A stretch of DNA of 64,000 nucleotides, taken from assembly GCF_017745275.1 (NCBI RefSeq), contig NZ_JAGHZS010000001.1, positions 434,001-498,000 of the forward strand, read 5' to 3'. Below, in pieces: positions 43,274 to 51,269 of this stretch; position 1 is the stretch's first letter, and each line of letters starts with the position of its first letter. Source of the stretch: Chitinophaga sp. GTDB taxonomy: Bacteria > Bacteroidota > Bacteroidia > Chitinophagales > Chitinophagaceae. The translations under genes and the position numbers were made by a program. The notes under the pieces were generated by a model that saw nothing but the letters and a program-made list of their open reading frames with translations, searched no databases and was not told where the DNA came from.

Positions 43274-46039
43274 TTAAAGCACAAATCTTGCACCCAGCTG
43301 AAAATCCCGACCGAATGTATCTTTCTGGATCAGTGTTTTATTATCTCCGGCCTTCGGCATAGGCACAGTGTTAGATGGCACGCCATTGATATATAACTCG
43401 TAAGGCGTATTCAACAGGTTCTGAATTTTGGTGAAGACAGAAAAATGTCGGCCGATTTTCTTCTCTGCAGAAAAATCAAACGTGTTCATGTCTTTCTGCC
43501 AGTAATCATATCCATAATAGGGAGATAACGCAGCAATACGCTTACCGGTGAGTTGCCAGTTCAACTGCATATCCAATCCAATCTTTGGATTCTTATACAG
43601 CAGGGCAGCATTGGCTATATGCGCCGACTGCCCCTGTAACGGACGCTTCTCCAGCTGGTTAGCTTCCGTACGGTTAAATGTGCGCTGCTTCATTGCTTCT
43701 ATGGTAGAATTGGTATAGGTATAATTAGCACGGATACCAAAGTTGCGGATGTATTTTTCATACACTACTTCAAAACCAAAGTTTGTAGCGTCGCCATAGT
43801 TATTGGGTTGCAATATCTGCTGATTCTGTCCCATGCCCCGTACAAATCCCCACTCAATCGGGTTAGCCAGCTTCTTATAAAAAGCTCCAATCAATATCTG
43901 TTCTTCAGGACGCGGAAAATATTCATACCGAAAATCAATGTTGTCCGCTGTAGTATGCTTCAACTTTGGATTGCCCTGTTCCATATACTCATCTCCATTG
44001 TAAGGATAAGGTATCAGTTCAAAATAACCCGGGCGACTGATAGAGCTGAAATAAGACAAACGCAGGTTGGTTTTATTACTCAGCATATATTTCAAATGCA
44101 CGCTGGGCATGATATCGCTGTAAGTAATCGCACCATTTTTACCTTCCATGCTTTCCGGCGCATCTGTAAAATATTTTTGATCAGTATTCTCCATACGCGC
44201 ACCTACAATAGCTTCCAGCTTCTTCACTGTAAATTTCAGCATAGCATAACCAGCCGCAATGCTTTCATCAGCCCGGTAGTTATTACCATCTGCCGGCGAT
44301 CCTGCCGGGTTGGTGACGGTCCAGTTAAAATGATAGATGTCTGTCCACAGTTGAAACGGCTGTCCGGCATCCGTAACCCTATCCAGTTTATACACCTGGT
44401 GAAAGTTATCACGGTGCTTATCCCTGTACATACCGCCAACAGTGATTTTGAAAGGAATCTCTGCTACATTCCCGGTATAACTGGCATTCAGGTAGCCGGC
44501 ATAGTCGCGGTCATTATTCTTCCACCATTCCCGGTTGTAAGCGGTAACTACATTTGGATGCTGATAAGGATCCTTGTTGGTCCCATCTGCATAAAAACCG
44601 CCATCATACTCATATTCTGCCAGATCCGGGATACTGTTACTCGCTTTTGAATACACAGCAGACCAGTCCAGTTTCAATTGTCCCGGCAGTACATCGTGCT
44701 CTCCACGTAACGTTGTGCTGTTTATTCTTTGGCGCTGGTATCTCGCGCGGTTTTGATACCATACCTGCCCTAAACCCGGCGCCAGTCGCGGAGGTGGTTG
44801 TAAGGTATCCATGCCTATCCTTGCCTGCGCTTCATCTAATATGGCAGTAAAAGAGTACACACTGATTTTATTGTAATCATTAAAACGGTAATCTACTTTT
44901 GCATTTAAACCCGTTCTTTTAACCTCGGTAGAATAGTCACGTACGTAAGCATGTTTCATGTAGATGGTGCCATAAGCATCCGTCAAATCTATGTACTCAT
45001 CCACGGGATTATAGATACTATGATATCCCTTATAGGAATGCTGGTAAGAACCTCCTAACATCACGCCCAGTTTATTTTTAAAAAACCGGTTACCGATAGA
45101 TAAATTTGCAAAGAGATTCGGCGTAAAATTTTTCTTTGTGAAGTTCAGGTTATCACGGGTAAAATCGCCCGGTTGCGCCAGGTAAGCCGGTCCGTTGGCT
45201 TCGTAGGGCGACTTGCGGTTAATAGCACCAGTAGGGAAATAATCGAATTTCCGGTCCATCAATGTCTGATTATATCCTCCGGAAACACTACCGTTCACGT
45301 ATAAACGCTCCGGTGCATTTTTCATTACCATATTCACCGTACCACCAATGGCATCACCTTCCATATCAGGTGTAAGTGTTTTATTTACTTCCACTTTTTC
45401 TACCAGGTCGGCAGGGAATAGATCCAGGGGCACATACCTGTTTTTATTATCCGGGCTGGGAATTTTCACCCCATTAATCAACGTATAGTTATAACGTTTA
45501 TCCATGCCACGGATAATTGCATAACGTCCATCTCCGCTGCCGCTCTTCTCTAAAGACACGCCAGACACACGTTGTAATACGTTCGCAATGGTAATATCCG
45601 GTGACAACTGTATATTTTTTGCAGAGACGATATTCATTACATTACCTGCCAGCTGCTCCGATTTTTTGGCCGCAGCTGCAGATTCACCATCACGTTTTCC
45701 ATTGATACTAACGGTATTCAGGTCTTTCGCTTTATTACGCATAGCCAGCAACAGGTAGGTATTATTGTCGATACGCACTACGGTATCAAGCGTATAATAC
45801 CCCATGAAAGTCACCTGTAAATGATAGGTACCTGTGGTAAGTTTGTCCACACTGAAAGTACCATCCAGTCGCGCACTCCCGCCACGCTTCGATTCATGCA
45901 AACGCACCGTTGCACCTGGTAATTGTTCCTTGGTTTGAGCATCGATAATTTTTCCTTTGAAGACCACATCCGGCTGCTGACTGAAAACGGTTGACTGGCA
46001 GCAAAAAAATAAAAAGAAGATGAGTATCGTTCTTATCAT
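43274..46039 (-). CDS. TonB-dependent receptor, paralogue of the phytase-operon receptor
   Basis: The start at 46039 (MIRTILIFFLFFCCQSTVFSQ) gives the signal peptide; the 927-residue frame begins at a TTG further up. The 921-residue product has a CarboxypepD_reg-like domain (FKGKIIDAQTKEQLPGATVR), a plug (ITIANVLQRVSGVSLEKSGS) and a barrel ending RDFQLGARFVL. It shares long identical blocks with the receptor at 18688, such as RGMDKRYNYTLINGVKIPSP, and has no SusD partner. The upstream region holds a phased repeat array like that of the other receptor. It heads the cluster receptor/beta-helix/beta-propeller on the minus strand. Confidence 0.93.
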   Translation of the reverse strand: MIRTILIFFLFFCCQSTVFSQQPDVVFKGKIIDAQTKEQLPGATVRLHESKRGGSARLDGTFSVDKLTTGTYHLQVTFMGYYTLDTVVRIDNNTYLLLAMRNKAKDLNTVSINGKRDGESAAAAKKSEQLAGNVMNIVSAKNIQLSPDITIANVLQRVSGVSLEKSGSGDGRYAIIRGMDKRYNYTLINGVKIPSPDNKNRYVPLDLFPADLVEKVEVNKTLTPDMEGDAIGGTVNMVMKNAPERLYVNGSVSGGYNQTLMDRKFDYFPTGAINRKSPYEANGPAYLAQPGDFTRDNLNFTKKNFTPNLFANLSIGNRFFKNKLGVMLGGSYQHSYKGYHSIYNPVDEYIDLTDAYGTIYMKHAYVRDYSTEVKRTGLNAKVDYRFNDYNKISVYSFTAILDEAQARIGMDTLQPPPRLAPGLGQVWYQNRARYQRQRINSTTLRGEHDVLPGQLKLDWSAVYSKASNSIPDLAEYEYDGGFYADGTNKDPYQHPNVVTAYNREWWKNNDRDYAGYLNASYTGNVAEIPFKITVGGMYRDKHRDNFHQVYKLDRVTDAGQPFQLWTDIYHFNWTVTNPAGSPADGNNYRADESIAAGYAMLKFTVKKLEAIVGARMENTDQKYFTDAPESMEGKNGAITYSDIMPSVHLKYMLSNKTNLRLSYFSSISRPGYFELIPYPYNGDEYMEQGNPKLKHTTADNIDFRYEYFPRPEEQILIGAFYKKLANPIEWGFVRGMGQNQQILQPNNYGDATNFGFEVVYEKYIRNFGIRANYTYTNSTIEAMKQRTFNRTEANQLEKRPLQGQSAHIANAALLYKNPKIGLDMQLNWQLTGKRIAALSPYYGYDYWQKDMNTFDFSAEKKIGRHFSVFTKIQNLLNTPYELYINGVPSNTVPMPKAGDNKTLIQKDTFGRDFQLGARFVL

Positions 46040-46078
46040 CCTGTAGAATTTGTGCAAAGGAAATTTTATTTTTTTTCA

Positions 46079-46164
46079 GATAACAGGGCGATAATGCATC
46101 TTAATAGAATGGTAATTATAAGGTAATGATTAGTTAACAGGTGGTATTCTGATATAACAGGTAA
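46079..46164. promoter_or_regulatory. Phased TAA-centred repeat array upstream of the paralogous receptor
   Basis: TAA cores lie at 46081, 46092, 46102, 46113, 46124, 46135 and 46155, with a TAT at 46145 completing the series; spacing is 10-11 bp throughout. Units are GATAACA, GATAATG, CTTAATA, GGTAATT, GGTAATG, GTTAACA, GGTATTC and GATAACA. They are 40-125 bp upstream of the receptor start and match the arrays at 16808 and 18453. Confidence 0.55.
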
Positions 46165-46596
46165 ATACGCGCAAATATTACCTGGCAGCGGAGCCTGCAA
46201 GATCGTTCATCGGCCCGCAAATGCAGGCAAACAGCTGAAAAACAATCCGGTAACATACAATATGTAATCATTCTGGAGGAATTCTGTATTCCTGAAAGTG
46301 GCTTATACGGTGAAATATCTTCCCATTATCTACCACTATGTCAGCGCATACTTTTAGTTGTTATAACACCCGGTTATGTTTGCAATCGAAATACTACCAG
46401 TACTACCGGTCCAACCGGTATATGTACGCGTTCCTTATTTTGCGCATTTCTCCGCTTGATAGCAATAGAATTTAGACGGACATTTGTATCGAAGCACAGG
46501 CCCTAATTGTAAACGTTCCCCAAAAAAGTTTGATCATTTATCATTACCCCAAAAAGTCGTGCTTCTATATTTCAATAACCCCAAAAAAAGTAAGTC
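46165..46596. other. Intergenic region with short repeats and a small palindrome
   Basis: This stretch separates divergent genes and holds no ORF that I can support. It contains GGTAACATACA near 46249-46259, identical to 11 bases of the site before the TPR-HTH regulator. A palindrome TACCGG-tccaa-CCGGTA lies at 46404-46420. Three CCCCAAAAA-AGT repeats (starting 46518, 46547, 46579) lead up to the start codon at 46597. Confidence 0.45.
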
Positions 46597-48432
46597 ATGA
46601 GCTATCAGTTCAAAGGCAATTTAAAAGGCATGCTATGCGATGATTACTGCATAGAAGCCATTGCCAACGTAAAAATCCGTATTTACCGGGCAATTGCCTC
46701 CCGCGAGGTGGTACAACAGGCCACCGCAGCCGCCAAGGAAACCTTCCATGAAGTCAGCGCAGAAGAGCTGAAGAGCAAGGAAAGCAGCCTCCTGGCGGAA
46801 ACCATGACCGATGCCGATGGTAACTTCACCATTGATTTCGGCCGCGAAAGCAAATATGAAGGAGAAGCCTTCGACATTGATTTCGAATGTGGCAATGTAC
46901 CTCGCCCCAAACCGTATCCTAAAAGGTTACCGGTATTGCAGTTCCACATTACCACGCTGCAACCGAAGTGGCGCCAACAGGAAAACGACTTCCTCGCGTA
47001 CTGGGAGTACCAGATTCCCAACCGCTGGTGGTGCGCCATCCGGGGCAAATTTGACGCGTGGATTATTTGTGGCCGGGTGATCAACTGTAAAACCAAGTTG
47101 CCACTGAAAGGCTTGCAGGTAGCCGCCTTTGATGTAGACTGGCTGCAGGACGATCCATTAGGCAGCAATATTACCGATGCCACCGGGCATTTCCGCATCG
47201 ACTATACCTCCGCTGACTTCAGCAAAACCCTGTTGCCTTTCCTTAACGTAGAATGGCCTGCTGGCCCGGACCTTTATTTCCGCATCACAGAACCCGTTTC
47301 CGGCGCTATATTGCTTAATGAAGACCGCAGCACCGGTCACCGCGCCGATCGTACCAACAGGGGTCCTTGTTTCTGCATAGAGCTGTGTGTACCACAAGAT
47401 GTAACGCCCAATAATGAAGTACCGGCCCTCTTTGAAAGAGTAGGTGGTTATGACATCGGGCCTACCGGCGCACAGTTTGATGCCAACGGCTACACCACAG
47501 ATGTTCCTAAACTGGCGTTCTACGGCGGTCTGGACCTGAACGGTACACTGCCAAGTGGTACCAATACCAATGAAATGGAATACCGCTTCCGCATCTTTAA
47601 CGCGGATACCAGCTATGAGCTGACCGCCGCCCAGGTATTACATGCTATGGTGCCCTTTAAAATCGGTGAGCTGCTAAAACAAACAGGTCCTGTCACCTGG
47701 ACACATGATCCCGTGATCATCACACCGGCACTTAACAGCGCCGGCGAATTATGGATCACCGTGCCTCGCGGCAACAATCTCACAACCGGTATATTTACGC
47801 CCACCAATGGCGTACTGGCCAGGATCGACTCGTCTGCTCTGGCGTTGGATGCTTCCAACACCACGTTCGCCAATAATGTGTTTGACTTAACCTCCCCAAC
47901 AGTGCTTATTGCCGGTACCGCCGTACCCGCTGCCCAGCAGGCGCCTATTCACACCTTCAAAATTGTTTTTGAAGCGCGTAAAGTAGGTACTACTACTCTC
48001 ACTGCAGTCAATACACTGGACAAAATTGTGATCTCGAATGTGAGCTACAAACAGCGCCGCCACCCAGGTTGGGGCTACACCGGCGATGAATCCATTATGG
48101 CCGCAGCAATGCTGGAAATAAAGGAAACTACCGGTAGCGGCCATGGTTGTGGAGGTATTACCACTACTGTTACGGCACAATATACCGTATGTCATCCGCA
48201 TGTGGAAAGCTTTACGCTGCGCTTTGAAGGTAATCCAACACTGCCGGCTCCATTCAGCTCCGGTCCACCACCGTACGCCGCCGAATACCACGACAATAAC
48301 AAAGCGTTCAGCACTACCGGTATGGAGCCTTGTGCTTATATCCTCTGGCTGGACCTTCAACTGGGCCTCACCAATGGCTATCAGAAATTACCACAGATCC
48401 ATGATCATATCGCGTTCTGTAAAACAAGCTGA
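46597..48432 (+). CDS. Two-domain transthyretin-like beta-sandwich protein, function unknown
   Basis: The 611-residue product has no signal peptide, unlike most proteins in this window. Two Ig/transthyretin-like (CarboxypepD_reg-type) domains are visible. The first is at about 1-115 (CIEAIANVKIRIYRAI, then ETMTDADGNFTIDFGRESKY). The second is at about 150-265 (IICGRVINCKTKLPLKGLQV, then GSNITDATGHFRIDYTSADF, PDLYFRITEPVSGA). The remaining 350 residues are strand-rich (FERVGGYDIGPTGAQFDANG, GLDLNGTLPSGTNTNEMEYR, KQRRHPGWGYTGDESIM) with scattered Cys. I know no function. It may be secreted by a non-Sec route or be a structural or shield protein; both are guesses. It is a single-gene unit with a terminator. 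Confidence 0.7.
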   Translation: MSYQFKGNLKGMLCDDYCIEAIANVKIRIYRAIASREVVQQATAAAKETFHEVSAEELKSKESSLLAETMTDADGNFTIDFGRESKYEGEAFDIDFECGNVPRPKPYPKRLPVLQFHITTLQPKWRQQENDFLAYWEYQIPNRWWCAIRGKFDAWIICGRVINCKTKLPLKGLQVAAFDVDWLQDDPLGSNITDATGHFRIDYTSADFSKTLLPFLNVEWPAGPDLYFRITEPVSGAILLNEDRSTGHRADRTNRGPCFCIELCVPQDVTPNNEVPALFERVGGYDIGPTGAQFDANGYTTDVPKLAFYGGLDLNGTLPSGTNTNEMEYRFRIFNADTSYELTAAQVLHAMVPFKIGELLKQTGPVTWTHDPVIITPALNSAGELWITVPRGNNLTTGIFTPTNGVLARIDSSALALDASNTTFANNVFDLTSPTVLIAGTAVPAAQQAPIHTFKIVFEARKVGTTTLTAVNTLDKIVISNVSYKQRRHPGWGYTGDESIMAAAMLEIKETTGSGHGCGGITTTVTAQYTVCHPHVESFTLRFEGNPTLPAPFSSGPPPYAAEYHDNNKAFSTTGMEPCAYILWLDLQLGLTNGYQKLPQIHDHIAFCKTS

Positions 48433-48449
48433 TATGCATTATGACAACG

Positions 48450-48480
48450 AAGGCTGCCTCCTGTAATGGGAGACAGCCTT
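48450..48480 (+). terminator. Hairpin terminator after the beta-sandwich gene
   Basis: AAGGCTG and CAGCCTT pair, continued after one mismatch by CTCC/GGAG around a short loop. It lies 18 bp after the stop codon and immediately before the type-B palindrome at 48483. Confidence 0.6.
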
Positions 48481-48482
48481 TA

Positions 48483-48602
48483 TAGCGAAAAGCTGAAAGC
48501 AGAAAGCAAAAAGCTATTGAGGCGAGTGAATATTGCGAATATTTATACGCTTTGATCACTCGCCTCAATAGCTTTTTGCTTTCTGCTTTCAGCTTTCAGC
48601 TT
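48483..48602. repeat. Heptad palindromic element, type B, perfect 47-bp arms
   Basis: Left arm 48483-48529 and right arm 48556-48602 are perfect reverse complements. The arm contains the 7-bp series AAAGCTG, AAAGCAG, AAAGCAA, AAAGCTA, followed by TTGAGGCGAGTGA. The loop holds ATTGCGAATATTTATACGCTTTG, split here as ATTGCGAATA and TTTATACGCTTTG, nearly the same as in the element at 59134. It lies between convergent genes and ends 4 bp from the stop codon of the ECF sigma gene. Confidence 0.95.
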
Positions 48603-48606
48603 TTCG

Positions 48607-49194
48607 CTACATCCCTGTCCTTTTCAAAATACACAACAGCAGCAGTAACGTGAAGTTACCGAACTGTCCACGCAAACGTTCCAGCGCGTGATACACCAAC
48701 TGACGTGCACCGGCAACTGTCATGTACATGATCTCTGCCACCTGCTCATAAGAAAGGTCTTCATAATACTTCAGGAAAACGGCTTCCCGCTGCCGGTTGG
48801 TGAGATGCGTTAACAAAGTAGTGGAATGCGCGGCCAGGGCTTCCATCCGTTCACGGCGAAGCAGTGGGTGGGCACAGTTAAGATTCACGTTAAAAGGAAT
48901 ATGCTCGCCGGCCAGTTCCCCGTCATGACGCGAAGGACCTAACTCCAGCCTGCCGAGCAGGATACGACGAAATGCGTGATACAGGTATTGTTTCACGGCT
49001 GCAGGGTGTGCAATGCGTTCCCGGTTTTGCCACAACTTCAGAAAGAGATCCTGCATACTTTCTTCTATGTAAATGCGATCGGGGGTAAACTTGTAACCAT
49101 AATTGGTGAGCGGGTGATAATATTGTTCATACAAACCTTCCAATGCTTTTACATCTCCCATTTTATAGGAGTACCATAATTCATTTTCGTGCAT
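48607..49194 (-). CDS. ECF RNA polymerase sigma factor, without adjacent FecR
   Basis: The start at 49194 (MHENELWYSYKMGDVKALEG) fits the family; the longer frame adds an unlikely leader. The 195-residue product has region 2 (YEQYYHPLTNYGYKFTPD, IEESMQDLFLKLWQNRERI) and region 4 (LLTHLTNRQREAVFLKYYED, LSYEQVAEIMYMTVAGARQL), then a hydrophobic tail (FTLLLLLCIL). It is transcribed away from another ECF sigma gene (49324) with 129 bp between. No fecR or susC follows it, so its partner is elsewhere or it also serves the locus on its right. Confidence 0.92.
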   Translation of the reverse strand: MHENELWYSYKMGDVKALEGLYEQYYHPLTNYGYKFTPDRIYIEESMQDLFLKLWQNRERIAHPAAVKQYLYHAFRRILLGRLELGPSRHDGELAGEHIPFNVNLNCAHPLLRRERMEALAAHSTTLLTHLTNRQREAVFLKYYEDLSYEQVAEIMYMTVAGARQLVYHALERLRGQFGNFTLLLLLCILKRTGM

Positions 49195-49323
49195 GAGTTG
49201 GAATATTGGGATTTGCTTTTGTGCTGACCAGCAAAATACAGCAAAAAACGTTTCCGGCAAAATGCCAATTGCTTATAATTTTTTTTAATTAATTTAGCCG
49301 GCGCACACTATGAAATAATTATT

Positions 49324-49917
49324 ATGCGGTTGCCCGATACTTTTGATGAAGCCCAGATGCTGGAATTGCTCAGGCAGGGAGATGAATCTTCCTTTGCCAG
49401 TATATTCAGCCGGTTTCACCGCAAGGTATATGGTACCGCGCTGGGCTTTCTGAAATCCCCCACCCACTCGGAAGAAATCGTACAAGATGTGTTTATGAAG
49501 GTTTGGCTGAAACGGGCCGAATTTGGCGAAGTCAAAAACCTGGAGGCCTACCTGCTGGCCATGACCCGCCACCTGATCCTGGACCGGCTGAAAAAAGCCG
49601 CCTATGAAAATACACATCTGAAAGCCTTTACAGACTCCTGTACACATTTTACTGATACCACCGACCACCTGTTGCGTAACCGCCAGTGTGAAGTATTACT
49701 GGAAGAAGCCATCACATTGCTCCCTCCCCAGCAAAAGCAGGTATACCGCCTTTCTAAAACTGCCGGCTTATCGCAGGAGGAAATTGCGCAGCAAATGGGC
49801 ATATCCCGGCTAACGGTCAAAAAACATATGGCCATGGCCCTCCACCGCATCCGCCATTACCTGGGCCAGCATATCAGCAGTTATGGCCCCTTTCTCCTCT
49901 GGTTATTGCTCCGGTAA
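49324..49917 (+). CDS. ECF RNA polymerase sigma factor of the second SusC/SusD locus
   Basis: The 197-residue protein carries region 2 (FASIFSRFHRKVYGTALGFL, SEEIVQDVFMKVWLKRAEFG) and region 4 (LLPPQQKQVYRLSKTAGLSQ, EEIAQQMGISRLTVKKHMAM). It begins the plus-strand series sigma, FecR, SusC, SusD (gaps 51, 74 and 17 bp). Like the set at 7028-14236, it should respond to substrate binding through the STN domain of SusC and the FecR protein. Confidence 0.95.
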   Translation: MRLPDTFDEAQMLELLRQGDESSFASIFSRFHRKVYGTALGFLKSPTHSEEIVQDVFMKVWLKRAEFGEVKNLEAYLLAMTRHLILDRLKKAAYENTHLKAFTDSCTHFTDTTDHLLRNRQCEVLLEEAITLLPPQQKQVYRLSKTAGLSQEEIAQQMGISRLTVKKHMAMALHRIRHYLGQHISSYGPFLLWLLLR

Positions 49918-49968
49918 TTTTTTTTTGGTCCCACTACTCCCTTTCCTTTTTCCAGTCGTCTTATAAGT

Positions 49969-51195
49969 ATGCATCGTATCGCCGAACTACTTCATAAGCA
50001 TTTGCAAAACCATTTAACCCCTGCCGAAGAGCAGGAGTTAATGCAGTATGTAAAAAGTGAAGAGTTTGATGAAGTGATCAAAAACAAGATCAGTGAATAC
50101 TGGCAATCTGCTGATGACACCCCGTTTTTGCCGGAAAATAAACAAAACGTTATTCTCAACAGGATCCTGTTCTCCGAACAAACCTCCACGCAGCTCTTAC
50201 AGCAAACCACCACCCGTAAAAAGAAACGATATGGCATGCTGGCCGCAGCATCCCTTCTCGTCTTATTGCTGGTTGCCGGTGGATTTTTCTACCTGCAAAA
50301 AAAGACAGCTTTCCACCAACCACCCATCCTGGCACTCCAGGGTAAAAAAGATATCCAACCTGGTAAAACGGGAGCCATTCTTACCTTATCCGACGGTTCC
50401 ACCATTGTATTAGACAGCGCCCGCGAAGGCGCACTGGCGAAGCAAAATGGCGCCAATATCACCAAAACAGCCGCTGGTTCACTCGCTTATGATGTAACAA
50501 CACAAACAGATCCCGGCACCATTGCCTGGAATACCATTACCACGCCACGCGGTTCACAATATGAAATTACACTGCCCGATGGCACACGGGTATGGCTCAA
50601 CGCCGCTACCTCCCTTCAATATCCTGTAGCCTTTGTCAAAGGAGCCGAAAGAAGGGTAATTTTATCCGGAGAAGCTTACTTTGAAGCCAATAGCAACGAG
50701 CAATCCCCTTTTAAAGTGACCGTTCAAACCCATCATAACAATGAAGGGGAAGTAACCGCATTGGGTACCCGCTTTAATATCATGGCTTATGACGATGAAG
50801 CCGCTGTACATACCACCCTGCTGGAAGGCGCCGTACTGGTATCCCGGGCGGGCAACAGCAAAAGGTTAGTCCCTGGCCAGCAGGCTATCTTTCCTCCTGA
50901 AAACAACAATACTATCCTCATAGAAAATGTAGATACCGAAATTGCTGTAGCCTGGAAAAAAGGATTTTTCCGGTTTGACCAGCAAAAGCTACCGGCCATT
51001 ATGCGCCAGGTAGGCCGCTGGTACAATGTAGACATCTCCTATGAAGGCAGGACACCTGACATTATTTTTGGCGGAGGAATCGATAAACACCTCCCGCTGT
51101 CGCGCATACTGGGAGCACTGGAAAAATATGGGTTAAGGTTTGAAGTCACAGACCGGAAAGTAAATGTATTGTCGACGCAGTCAACCAATAATTAA
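49969..51195 (+). CDS. FecR family anti-sigma regulator
   Basis: The 408-residue product has the N-terminal sigma-binding part (HKHLQNHLTPAEEQELMQYV), one membrane span (YGMLAAASLLVLLLVAGGFF) and a periplasmic FecR domain (GAILTLSDGSTIVLDSAREG, TTPRGSQYEITLPDGTRVWL, GEAYFEAN, GTRFNIMAYDDEAAVHTTLL). A C-terminal DUF4974 part follows (WKKGFFRFDQQKLPAIMRQV, GGGIDKHLPLSRILGALEKY). It lies between the sigma and susC genes and completes the usual trans-envelope signalling chain. Confidence 0.95.
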   Translation: MHRIAELLHKHLQNHLTPAEEQELMQYVKSEEFDEVIKNKISEYWQSADDTPFLPENKQNVILNRILFSEQTSTQLLQQTTTRKKKRYGMLAAASLLVLLLVAGGFFYLQKKTAFHQPPILALQGKKDIQPGKTGAILTLSDGSTIVLDSAREGALAKQNGANITKTAAGSLAYDVTTQTDPGTIAWNTITTPRGSQYEITLPDGTRVWLNAATSLQYPVAFVKGAERRVILSGEAYFEANSNEQSPFKVTVQTHHNNEGEVTALGTRFNIMAYDDEAAVHTTLLEGAVLVSRAGNSKRLVPGQQAIFPPENNNTILIENVDTEIAVAWKKGFFRFDQQKLPAIMRQVGRWYNVDISYEGRTPDIIFGGGIDKHLPLSRILGALEKYGLRFEVTDRKVNVLSTQSTNN

Positions 51196-51269
51196 GCGCA
51201 CATGTATTATATCAACTGAAAATAAATAAGGTCACAAATCATTAGAATTAAACCCAAAAGCGTTAGCTT

